Origin: Hahnella lacustris
GTDB taxonomy: Bacteria > Pseudomonadota > Gammaproteobacteria > Burkholderiales > Burkholderiaceae_A
Assembly: GCA_965194655.1 (NCBI GenBank)
Contig: OZ239148.1
Coordinates: 1,798,001 to 1,862,000, forward strand
DNA: 64,000 nucleotides
Direction of reading: 5' to 3'
Below the pieces are notes generated by a model. That model saw only the letters and a list, made by a program, of their open reading frames with translations, was not told the DNA's origin and searched no databases. Of this stretch, positions 1 to 7,554 are shown piece by piece. Both the position numbers and the translations under genes were made by a program. How positions within the stretch are numbered: position 1 is the first letter of the stretch; every line of letters starts with the position of its first letter.

Positions 1-457
1 TCACCAGACCTTTGAGCTGCACCCCCTGGTTGAAGAGACCCAAGGCCTGCTCCAGGCCAGTCTTAAAGGCATCGAGATCGCCGTCAATGCCTCAATGGAT
101 GCCCAGCGAGCCGTTCTGACCGGCGACAGCGGTGCGCTACAACAGGTCTTGGTGAACCTGTGTGTGAATGCCAGTCACGCCATTGGGGAACGCCGTGGTG
201 GCCGAATTGAGGTGCGAACCCGTAAGATTTCGGAAAAGCGCGTAGCGATTGATGTCATCGACAACGGCAGCGGCATTCCAGAGGAAGTCATGCAGCGCAT
301 TTTTGAGCCATTCTTTACCACCAAAGAAGTCGGCAAAGGCACGGGCCTCGGTTTGGCGATGGTCCGAAGCATCGTGACCAAGATGGGGGGAACCATCGAC
401 TGCAAGTCGAAGGTTGGCGAGGGCACCACCTTCACCGTGGAGCTCCCCTCTCTATGA
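1..457 (+). CDS. Sensor histidine kinase, C-terminal part (5' end outside window)
   Basis: The reading frame is open from base 2, so only the last 151 or so residues are seen. They carry the end of the dimerisation region and a complete HATPase_c domain. The N box is LVNLCVNASHAI, the G1 box DNGSGIP, the F box IFEPFFTTK and the G2 box GTGLGLAM. This is the ATP-binding half of a two-component kinase of the NtrB/PAS-kinase type. No receiver domain follows; the gene stops at 455-457. Only 10 bases separate it from the H-NOX gene, so the two are probably co-transcribed. H-NOX proteins often control a neighbouring kinase, which makes this kinase a candidate H-NOX partner, but its sensor half lies outside the window. 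Confidence 0.93.
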   Translation, partial: HQTFELHPLVEETQGLLQASLKGIEIAVNASMDAQRAVLTGDSGALQQVLVNLCVNASHAIGERRGGRIEVRTRKISEKRVAIDVIDNGSGIPEEVMQRIFEPFFTTKEVGKGTGLGLAMVRSIVTKMGGTIDCKSKVGEGTTFTVELPSL

Positions 458-461
458 GGAG
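456..461 (+). promoter_or_regulatory. Ribosome binding site that decides the H-NOX start
   Basis: GAGGAG overlaps the kinase stop codon and lies six bases before GTG at 468. This favours the GTG start over the ATG pair at 477/480, which has no comparable site. It also gives the family-typical N-terminus MRGMMF. Confidence 0.6.
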
Positions 462-467
462 CATGTC

Positions 468-1022
468 GTGCGAGGAATGATGTTTGTCTCCTTCATTGAC
501 TGGACGGAGCAGTGCTTTGGGGAGACCATCGCGGACGAGATGCTCTGCCAAACCCCGACCGCGACGGGCGGGGCTTACACCAATGTCGGCCAATATGAAT
601 ACCAGGAGCTGCTCGCGCTCATTCAAACCCTGTCGCACCGAGTGGACAGGCCCATTCCCGATCTTTGCAGGGACTTCGGCCAATTCCTTCTCCCCATTCT
701 GATCGAGAAGCATCGCGAGTTCATCGACATGGCTGCAGGACTCCGGGGATTTCTCCATGGGCTCGACTCACATATTCACAAGGAAGTCCTTCGCCTCTAC
801 CCCAACTCACTCCCGCCCCGGGTTCGTGTGCATCCCACCCCTCATAGGGAGGATGACATTCTCGAGCTGCACTATGAATCTCATCGCCCCATGGCAGATC
901 TCGCTTATGGACTGCTGTTGGGTGCTGTGACGTACTTCAACGCCTCTGCGACCGTGACACGGCAGGACGATGCCCTCCGTGCAGACTTTGCCCACTTCCG
1001 TCTGAACCTGAAGGCCACATGA
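468..1022 (+). CDS. H-NOX domain haem protein (NO/O2 sensor)
   Basis: This 184-residue stand-alone H-NOX protein binds haem and reports nitric oxide or oxygen to a signalling partner. Visible marks are an N-terminus MRGMMFVSF followed by an FG pair (residues 17-18), the helix LDSHIHKEVLRLYP (99-112) whose His104 aligns with the proximal haem ligand, and the haem-propionate motif YxSxR (Tyr136, Ser138, Arg140). The end resembles the family consensus with LAYGLLLGAVTYF. I chose the GTG at 468 because of the Shine-Dalgarno site and because the product then starts like other H-NOX proteins. The stop overlaps the next gene (ATGA), a PAS-GGDEF-EAL protein, which matches known H-NOX/c-di-GMP pairs. 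Ligand preference cannot be read by eye. Confidence 0.9.
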   Translation: MRGMMFVSFIDWTEQCFGETIADEMLCQTPTATGGAYTNVGQYEYQELLALIQTLSHRVDRPIPDLCRDFGQFLLPILIEKHREFIDMAAGLRGFLHGLDSHIHKEVLRLYPNSLPPRVRVHPTPHREDDILELHYESHRPMADLAYGLLLGAVTYFNASATVTRQDDALRADFAHFRLNLKAT

Positions 1023-2917
1023 CCGCAGTGACAGACCAAGAGGCTCGCCTCAGGCGTAAGCTCGATCGGGAGCGTCGTGCCAGAGAGGAGGCGGAGGCTC
1101 TCCTCGAGACCAGATCCAAAGAACTCTTTGAAGGCAGCCTCTGGCTTCAGGAGGCGGCATCCCGGCTCTCATCCAGTGAGTCTCATCTTCGCGCGGTACT
1201 GAATGCTGCACAGGAGGCCATCGTGACCTTCGATGAACGCGGCATGATCTTCGAAGCCAATGCCGCGGCTGAGCAGCTTTTTCATTTTGAGCACGATGAG
1301 ATGCTCGGGCTGAGAATTCAATCTCTCATTCCAGAGTTAAAAGAAGGCCTGGGCAGTCTGCTTGACCGATGCAGAGAGTCTGAGGCGAGAGGCATTGCGG
1401 CCTTCGAGGTCATGGGGCTCAATTCGGCAGCGGAAAAGCTCCCCATCAGTCTGAGCCTGCGAGTGATTCCCCCCATTCCCGGAGAGGGTGTCCGATTTGT
1501 AGGACTCATCACTGATCGACGCAGAGAACTGGCGCTTGAACGCCAACTCAACCATATCTCCACCCAGGCGAGCCTGCTGTTGATCGACCAGAACGAACCG
1601 CTGATCCTGCCGCGACGCTCGCATCTTGAAGAGCGCTTCATCAGTGAACAGCGTGCGGCACTGGCGGCTGGGCGCGTGATCCATTGCACCACCCTGTGCG
1701 TGAACATCGACCGTTACAAGCGGGTGAACGATTTACTCTCCTTCGATGCGGGTGACCGAATCATCTCGAGGCTCGGTGCGCAGCTCCAATCCATTTCCAA
1801 AGAGCTCGCCCAACAGAGAGATTGGGACTCCACCACGGTCCGTCTGGAGGGTGATGAATTTGCCATTCTCCTCCTCAGCCCTGCCCCATTCGAAGATCTG
1901 GAACACTGGGTTCGTCGCCTTCGGGCTCGATTTGGTGAACCCGTCGAGAGTCACGGCCAGCGATTCGTTTTCTCACTCAGTGTGGGAGGAGCCATCGGCA
2001 CACTCGAAGACGAGTTCTCAGACCTCTTGGCACGGGCTGATCGAGCGACACGTGTCGTCAAGCAAAGGGGCGGCAATGCCTTTCGGCTGGAAGAGGGAGC
2101 CTCCGGAAGCGCTCAGCCAGGTCGAGCAGTTGAGCACAACATCATCCTCGGCCTCGAACGCAGGCAGTTCGAGCCGTTTTTTCAGCCAAAGGTCAGCCTC
2201 GAAACAGGAGAAATCCTTGGTTTTGAGGCTCTTATGCGCTGGCAGCACCCAACCCGTGGGCTCGTTCCTCTCGGCGAGTTTCTGCCCACCCTTGAGGTGT
2301 CGAGCCTCATGCTGGATGTTGGCCTCCAGCTATTTGAGCAAGTGGTTCAGTTGGTGCAAGCGTGGGAGCGGCAGGGAATCTCAATCCCCATCTCGTTCAA
2401 TGTCTCCAATGGTGAACTCCTCTCCCAAACCTACCGGTCCGAGCTCTTTCGCCTGACTCAAGCGGCGCAAGTGCCGCCCGAACGCATCGTGCTCGAAATC
2501 ACCGAGACCGTGATCGCGAACCTGGGACTCACCGGTGAGGAGATTTTCAGTGCCCTGAGAAGTCAGGGGTTTCTGCTGAGCATCGACGATTTTGGGGTGG
2601 GGAGCTCCTCTCTTTCGAGACTCCGAAGCATGCCGGTGCAAGAACTCAAGGTGGACCGATCCTTCGTCACAGGAATCCACCACTCTCGGCGAGAGCTCGA
2701 CTTACTCAGTGGGGTGATTCAACTGGGCAAGAGCCTTGGCCTCGACATTGTTCTGGAAGGCGTGGAGACGCAGGCCCAGTTAGATGCCGTGCGCGGATTT
2801 GGGGAGTTGGCGATTCAAGGATTCTATTTCTCAAAGGCTGTACAGGCCTCTGAGGCGCTCTCCCTGGTTCGTTCACAGCCCTGGCGAGGCCAACACGATT
2901 CTCTCATCCTCGCGTGA
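1019..2917 (+). CDS. PAS-GGDEF-EAL cyclic-di-GMP turnover protein
   Basis: A 632-residue cytosolic protein. Residues 1-50 are a charged coiled coil, about 55-175 a PAS domain (IVTFDERGMIFEANAAAE), about 215-355 a GGDEF domain and about 370-625 an EAL domain. The GGDEF signature reads EGDEF (277-281), so cyclase activity is uncertain. The EAL part looks intact: EAL (403-405), NVSNGEL, EITE, DDFGVG and EGVET are all present, so phosphodiesterase activity is likely. It overlaps the H-NOX gene by four bases. By analogy with H-NOX-associated c-di-GMP enzymes, the H-NOX protein probably controls its activity, linking NO or oxygen to biofilm or motility choice. No membrane segment is seen. Confidence 0.93.
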   Translation: MTAVTDQEARLRRKLDRERRAREEAEALLETRSKELFEGSLWLQEAASRLSSSESHLRAVLNAAQEAIVTFDERGMIFEANAAAEQLFHFEHDEMLGLRIQSLIPELKEGLGSLLDRCRESEARGIAAFEVMGLNSAAEKLPISLSLRVIPPIPGEGVRFVGLITDRRRELALERQLNHISTQASLLLIDQNEPLILPRRSHLEERFISEQRAALAAGRVIHCTTLCVNIDRYKRVNDLLSFDAGDRIISRLGAQLQSISKELAQQRDWDSTTVRLEGDEFAILLLSPAPFEDLEHWVRRLRARFGEPVESHGQRFVFSLSVGGAIGTLEDEFSDLLARADRATRVVKQRGGNAFRLEEGASGSAQPGRAVEHNIILGLERRQFEPFFQPKVSLETGEILGFEALMRWQHPTRGLVPLGEFLPTLEVSSLMLDVGLQLFEQVVQLVQAWERQGISIPISFNVSNGELLSQTYRSELFRLTQAAQVPPERIVLEITETVIANLGLTGEEIFSALRSQGFLLSIDDFGVGSSSLSRLRSMPVQELKVDRSFVTGIHHSRRELDLLSGVIQLGKSLGLDIVLEGVETQAQLDAVRGFGELAIQGFYFSKAVQASEALSLVRSQPWRGQHDSLILA

Positions 2918-2976
2918 TAATGTTACGGCCAGCCTAATTCGACATACCCAAAACAAAAACCCTGGAGCGAGGAGAT

Positions 2977-4920
2977 ATGTTCAAGAATCTATCAGTCTCA
3001 ATGAGACTTTCCATTCTGGTTGGCATTCTGGCCATCACCTCGGTCATCATCGGGGCCAGTGGACTTCGCGGAATGACGCAAGCCATCAATACCTTTGAGT
3101 TTGTGAACGAAGAACACCTGGTTCATCTGCGTGACCTGAAAATCATTGCCGACATGTACGCAGTGAACATCGTGGATACCGCTCATAAAGTGCGCAACAA
3201 GAATCTCTCCTGGGAAGAGGGTCGAAAGAACCTTGCTCAGGCGCGAAAGACCATTAAAGAAAGGTGGGAGGCTCATCCTCCGGAGGAGGCGGTAGGCGAG
3301 GAACGTGCCCTGGTTGACCGCATCAACAAAATGCTAGATGGCGTCAATAAAGAAGTGGACGTACTTGAACAGATTCTCGCGTCAGAGAATATGGATCAGC
3401 TCTCCCAGTTCACCGTTGAGCGTCTGTATCCAGCCATCGACCCTATCTCTGAGCAGTTCGCAGAGTACATCGACATCCAGCTTCGCGAGGCCGACAAAGA
3501 GTTTAAGGGCGCCGAGTCAGCTTATACGTTTAACGAATATCTCACCATCGCACTCATTCTCGGTGGACTCGGCGCTGGCGTGCTGTTTGCCTACACCGTC
3601 ATGCGCTCCATCACCAATCCGCTCACTGAGGTCCAATCCGTAGCCGCTCAAATCGAGAGAACGGGCGACTTCTCCATGCGCATTCGAGTGGACTCTGGTG
3701 ACGAGGTCGGGAAAACAGCCAAAGCACTCAACCGCATGCTGGAGGCTCAGCAGTCAGCCGTGAACGAGGTCAACAGCGTGGTATCGGCCCTGGCCGCTGG
3801 CGACTTCCAGCGCCGGATTGAGGCAGACCTCAAGGGCGATCTTGGTGCCATGAAAACTGCCGTGAATGAGTCGGTCGAGACGCTCGAGGCCACCATGTCC
3901 GGCCTCAATCGCATCATGCGATCGCTCCAAGACGGCGATTTCTCGGCCCGCACAAACGTGACTGCACGGGGCGAGTATCGCAAGGCACTCGACCAAGTGG
4001 CCTCTGCCATGGCCACCCTCCAGTCTATGCTGGGCGAGGTGGGGTCCGTGATGAACAAGGTGGCCCAGGGCGACCTCACAGGGCGTGTGCGAGCAGAGGG
4101 CCGAGGCGACTTGGCCGTGCTCAAGGACAACATCAATCGCTCGCTCGAGGCATTGTCAAATGCCATGCAGACGGTGAACGCCAACACCCGGCAGGTCGCA
4201 GCCGCCTCAAACGAGACCTCCAGCGCCATTGGCCAGATCTCTGACGGTGCCCAGAACCAGACCCTCGCCATCAGCCAGGTCGCCACCGCTGTGCGCCAGA
4301 CGTCCGCCTCTGTGGCCGATGTCTCACGCAACACAGAGGTGGCCAGCCAGCGCTCCCGTGACTCCGTGACCATCATCCGCGATGGCATGGCGAAGATGGA
4401 GCGCATGGTGGAGGTGGTGTCCAGCATTGCTGCGAATTCCGAGAAGATCAACAAGATCACCGAGGTCATCGAGAAGATCGCCAACAAGACCAATCTGCTC
4501 TCACTCAACGCCGCCATTGAGGCTGCCCGGGCAGGAGAGCACGGCAAGGGCTTTGCCGTGGTGGCCGACGAGGTGGGCAAGCTCGCAGTCAACAGCGCGG
4601 AGAGTTCTCAGGAGATCGCCCAGCTGGTGCAGCAAGCCGTCGCAGAGACCAACAAGGCCGTAGAGGCTGTGCGCGAAGTCAGCGCTGACATGGCCAAGAT
4701 CGAGCACGGCTCGCAAGAGACCGACGCCATGCTTCAGCGTATCTCTGCAGCGCTTGAGCAGCAGAGCTCGGCGGTGGAAGAGATCAACGCCAACCTCTCG
4801 AGCTTAGACAAGATTGCCCGCTCTAACGCAGCCGCCGCAGAGCAAATCACCGCAACCGTGATTGAGCTCTCCAAAATCGCAGACGCAACCCGACAGGAAG
4901 TGCAACGATTCCAGATCTAG
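2977..4920 (+). CDS. Methyl-accepting chemotaxis protein 1 (multi-HAMP)
   Basis: A 647-residue transmembrane chemoreceptor. One membrane segment lies near residues 10-30 and another near 187-210, enclosing a periplasmic four-helix-bundle-like sensor of about 155 residues. A canonical HAMP follows at about 210-262. Then come at least three HAMP-like repeats, each with a (Q/D)GDF or GDL step (for example AAGDFQRR, QDGDFSAR, AQGDLTGR). The signalling domain has the conserved hairpin tip NKTNLLSLNAAIEAARAGE. The protein ends in RFQI, so it lacks a CheR-tethering pentapeptide. A GAGGAG ribosome site precedes ATG 2977, and a strong terminator follows. From about codon 350 to the end its DNA is almost the same as in the second receptor at 5588. 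The ligand is unknown. Confidence 0.95.
   Translation: MFKNLSVSMRLSILVGILAITSVIIGASGLRGMTQAINTFEFVNEEHLVHLRDLKIIADMYAVNIVDTAHKVRNKNLSWEEGRKNLAQARKTIKERWEAHPPEEAVGEERALVDRINKMLDGVNKEVDVLEQILASENMDQLSQFTVERLYPAIDPISEQFAEYIDIQLREADKEFKGAESAYTFNEYLTIALILGGLGAGVLFAYTVMRSITNPLTEVQSVAAQIERTGDFSMRIRVDSGDEVGKTAKALNRMLEAQQSAVNEVNSVVSALAAGDFQRRIEADLKGDLGAMKTAVNESVETLEATMSGLNRIMRSLQDGDFSARTNVTARGEYRKALDQVASAMATLQSMLGEVGSVMNKVAQGDLTGRVRAEGRGDLAVLKDNINRSLEALSNAMQTVNANTRQVAAASNETSSAIGQISDGAQNQTLAISQVATAVRQTSASVADVSRNTEVASQRSRDSVTIIRDGMAKMERMVEVVSSIAANSEKINKITEVIEKIANKTNLLSLNAAIEAARAGEHGKGFAVVADEVGKLAVNSAESSQEIAQLVQQAVAETNKAVEAVREVSADMAKIEHGSQETDAMLQRISAALEQQSSAVEEINANLSSLDKIARSNAAAAEQITATVIELSKIADATRQEVQRFQI
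4024..4920 (+). repeat. Direct repeat, copy 1 (receptor signalling module)
   Basis: 897 bases covering the last HAMP-like unit and the whole signalling domain of receptor 1. The copy at 6641-7537 matches it with a constant offset of 2617 bases and no insertion or deletion. Only scattered, mostly third-position differences are seen. Confidence 0.9.
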
Positions 4921-4941
4921 TGTGTGGTTCGGGGTTAATGA

Positions 4942-4977
4942 AAGCGTTAGGGGTTTTACGGCTCCTAACGCTTTTTT
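4942..4977 (+). terminator. Rho-independent terminator after chemoreceptor 1
   Basis: A perfect 10-bp stem AAGCGTTAGG / CCTAACGCTT (4942-4951 with 4964-4973), a 12-base loop and a run of T (4972-4977). It separates the H-NOX/receptor-1 block from the Cache gene. Confidence 0.9.
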
Positions 4978-5059
4978 CATCGTGTAAGCTTTGAAACTTG
5001 CTGCTTTAGTAAAACAACCGTTTATTACATTTCTGTCCATACAAAAGGGAGCATCTCAC

Positions 5060-5509
5060 ATGGTCAAGCGTCTCATCGGTGCCGCAGTTCTCGCCGGCTT
5101 TATGGCAACCCCCGTATTCGCGGCCGACCGCGCCAACAAGGCGGAGGCTGAAGCCATGGTGAAGAAGGCCGTTGCACACCTCAAGTCCAAAGGCGAAGCT
5201 GCATATGCGGACTTCACGGCCCCCAGCAAGGCATTCGTCGATCGCGACCTCTACGTGGTGGTCTATGGTCTTGACGGTAAGTGTCTCGCCCACGGCCAAA
5301 ATGCCAAGCAGGTGGGAAAAGATCTCATCAATCTGAAGGATCCCGATGGCAAGCTGTTCGTGAAGGAGCGAGTGGAATTGGCCAACAGCAAGGGCAGCTT
5401 CTGGCAGGACTACAAGTTCACCGATCCACTCACGAAATCCATCATGCCCAAGCAGATGTACTGCGAGAAGGTTGATAAAGTGGCGGTCTGCGGTGGCATC
5501 TACAAGTAA
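5060..5509 (+). CDS. Secreted single Cache-domain protein
   Basis: A 149-residue protein with a clear signal peptide (MVKRLIGAAVLAGFMATPVFA, cleavage after about residue 21). The mature part looks like a single Cache sensor: an alpha-helical lead, then YVVVYGLDGKCLAHGQNAKQ (the usual sheet and loop), GKDLINLKDPDGK and a WQDYKF stretch. No membrane anchor or signalling domain is attached, so it is a free periplasmic ligand binder. I chose ATG 5060 over a codon 23 positions upstream because AAAGGGAG lies before it and the signal peptide starts there. It lies between two chemoreceptors and just before the second, so it may present a small molecule to that receptor; this is inference. Two Cys near the C-terminus (in MYCEKVDKVAVCGG) could form a disulphide. 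Confidence 0.85.
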   Translation: MVKRLIGAAVLAGFMATPVFAADRANKAEAEAMVKKAVAHLKSKGEAAYADFTAPSKAFVDRDLYVVVYGLDGKCLAHGQNAKQVGKDLINLKDPDGKLFVKERVELANSKGSFWQDYKFTDPLTKSIMPKQMYCEKVDKVAVCGGIYK

Positions 5510-5537
5510 GCGTCCGTCCTGAACCTGCTGCACCCAT

Positions 5538-5564
5538 GAGGGGCTGACGTGACGTCAGCCCTTT
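5538..5564 (+). terminator. Hairpin after the Cache gene, weak terminator or attenuator
   Basis: GGGCTGACG (5541-5549) pairs with CGTCAGCCC (5553-5561) around a three-base loop, extended by weaker pairs. Only three T residues follow, so termination is probably partial and the Cache gene may read into receptor 2. Confidence 0.5.
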
Positions 5565-5587
5565 GCCATTTCTGAGAGGAAAGTCCC

Positions 5588-7537
5588 ATGGCCACCAAAT
5601 CCAAAGGTAAGAACGCGGGTATTTCGCGAAAACTACTGACCGCCCCTCTGATTGTGGCCGGGCTTTTGCTGCTCTTTGGACTCTTCTCTCACTTCACCCT
5701 CTCTGGATTTCGTGAGGGCGTAGATCGCCTGCTTTCTGAGTCCATCGCGCAAGAGCGCATGGCCATGGAGGAGGAGTCGGTTCTGAACGCCACCCATGCG
5801 ATTGTCTATCGAAGCTTGGCCATGCTTGACCTTGGCAGTCGCACCTCTGAGGCAGCCGCCAATGAAATGATGTCCAAGCAGCTCACAGCCATGACAGAAC
5901 TCAAACAAGGGTTACAGGCTGAGGGGTCTGACACCTCGTTGAAGCTGCTTAAGCAATTCGAAACCTACGAAACCAGCATCAAGGACGCCTTCGATGCAGC
6001 CACCTCAGATAAAAACCTCGGGGTGCTCATGCTGCAACAAGCAGACACCGAATACGACCAGTTGATCGCAGAGCTTCAGAGACTCAGTACGGCTGCTCGG
6101 CTTCAATCGATGAAGGACCAGACTGAACTTGCGGAGCAGATGTCTTTCATGCAACTCGTTCAGGTCCTGGTCCTGCTGGCTGTCATTCTCCTGGGGCCCG
6201 TCCGTTCCGTGCTCACCGGTCGCCAGATTGCGGGCGCACTCACACGGATGGTCAAAGAAGTTCAGTCTGTCGAGCGTGACTGCGACTTTTCTCGGCGCCT
6301 CAGGGTCGACTCTGCTGATGAACTCGGTCAGGCTGCAGAGAGCATCAATGCCCTGATGTCAGCCATCGAAAGTGGAGTTCGAGAGGTGAATGATGCAGTC
6401 GACGGTCTGGCACAGGGAGATTTCTCACGCGCTGTCCAATCAGAGCTGCGCGGTGACTTGGGCACCATGAAAGAGGCCGTCAATAGCAGTGTGGGACAGA
6501 TTCGCGAGACCGTCTCCGCGCTCAATGCAATCATGTCCGCCCTGCAGGCCGGAAACTTCTCTGCGCAGGCCACGGGCTCGGCCAGCGGGGAGTACCAGCG
6601 CGCACTCGATCAAGCAGCAGAAGCCATGACTGCACTGCGCTCTATGCTGGGCGAGGTCGGGTCCGTGATGAACAAGGTGGCCCAGGGCGACCTGACAGGG
6701 CGTGTGCGAGCGGAAGGACGAGGCGACTTGGCCGTCCTCAAGGACAACATCAATCGCTCGCTTGAGGCATTGTCAAATGCGATGCAGACGGTGAACGCCA
6801 ACACCCGGCAGGTCGCAGCCGCCTCAAACGAGACCTCCAGCGCCATTGGCCAGATCTCTGACGGTGCCCAAAACCAGACCCTCGCCATCAGCCAGGTCGC
6901 CACCGCTGTGCGCCAGACGTCCGCCTCTGTGGCCGATGTCTCACGCAACACAGAGGTGGCCAGCCAGCGCTCCCGTGACTCCGTCACGGTGATCCGCGAT
7001 GGCATGGCGAAGATGGAGCGCATGGTGGAGGTGGTGTCCAGCATTGCTGCGAATTCCGAGAAGATCAACAAGATCACCGAGGTCATCGAGAAGATCGCCA
7101 ACAAGACCAATCTGCTCTCACTCAACGCCGCCATTGAGGCCGCCCGGGCAGGAGAGCACGGCAAAGGCTTTGCCGTGGTGGCCGACGAGGTGGGCAAGCT
7201 CGCAGTCAACAGCGCGGAGAGTTCTCAGGAGATCGCCCAGCTGGTGCAGCAAGCCGTGGCAGAGACTAACAAGGCCGTAGAGGCTGTGCGCGAAGTCAGC
7301 GCCGATATGGCCAAGATCGAGCACGGCTCGCAAGAGACCGACGCCATGCTTCAGCGTATCTCTGCAGCGCTTGAGCAGCAGAGCTCGGCGGTGGAAGAGA
7401 TCAACGCCAACCTCTCGAGCTTGGACAAGATTGCCCGCTCTAATGCCGCCGCCGCAGAGCAAATCACCGCAACCGTCATGGAGTTGTCTAAGATTGCAGA
7501 CGCAACCCGCCAGGAGGTCGAACGCTTCCGGGCCTAA
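5588..7537 (+). CDS. Methyl-accepting chemotaxis protein 2 (multi-HAMP)
   Basis: A 649-residue transmembrane chemoreceptor. Membrane segments lie near residues 15-38 and 185-208, with a mostly helical periplasmic sensor between them that is unrelated in detail to that of receptor 1. A HAMP domain and three HAMP-like repeats follow (QGDFSRAV, AGNFSAQA, QGDLTGRV). The signalling domain is then nearly identical in protein and DNA to receptor 1. It ends in ERFRA and lacks a CheR-tethering tail. GAGAGGAAAG precedes ATG 5588. Only 17 bases, containing a good ribosome site (GGAGG), separate its stop from the VWA gene. No terminator is seen there, so this receptor may be the first gene of the operon that holds the triad and the ZorAB-like pair. 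Confidence 0.95.
   Translation: MATKSKGKNAGISRKLLTAPLIVAGLLLLFGLFSHFTLSGFREGVDRLLSESIAQERMAMEEESVLNATHAIVYRSLAMLDLGSRTSEAAANEMMSKQLTAMTELKQGLQAEGSDTSLKLLKQFETYETSIKDAFDAATSDKNLGVLMLQQADTEYDQLIAELQRLSTAARLQSMKDQTELAEQMSFMQLVQVLVLLAVILLGPVRSVLTGRQIAGALTRMVKEVQSVERDCDFSRRLRVDSADELGQAAESINALMSAIESGVREVNDAVDGLAQGDFSRAVQSELRGDLGTMKEAVNSSVGQIRETVSALNAIMSALQAGNFSAQATGSASGEYQRALDQAAEAMTALRSMLGEVGSVMNKVAQGDLTGRVRAEGRGDLAVLKDNINRSLEALSNAMQTVNANTRQVAAASNETSSAIGQISDGAQNQTLAISQVATAVRQTSASVADVSRNTEVASQRSRDSVTVIRDGMAKMERMVEVVSSIAANSEKINKITEVIEKIANKTNLLSLNAAIEAARAGEHGKGFAVVADEVGKLAVNSAESSQEIAQLVQQAVAETNKAVEAVREVSADMAKIEHGSQETDAMLQRISAALEQQSSAVEEINANLSSLDKIARSNAAAAEQITATVMELSKIADATRQEVERFRA
6641..7537 (+). repeat. 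Direct repeat, copy 2 (receptor signalling module)
   Basis: Second copy of the 897-base segment at 4024-4920. The match begins sharply at TCTATGCTGGGCGAGG in both genes, while upstream sequence differs. This suggests a recent duplication or gene conversion limited to the signalling half. Confidence 0.9.
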
Positions 7538-7554
7538 ATCTGCTTGGAGGTGTC

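Noticed and set aside
3747..4592. Long open frame on the minus strand inside chemoreceptor 1 (and its twin at 6610-7209)
   Set aside because: It is the mirror of a GC-rich helical coding region. The product is low-complexity Ser/Ala/Met text, and the same shadow appears in the twin receptor because the DNA is the same.
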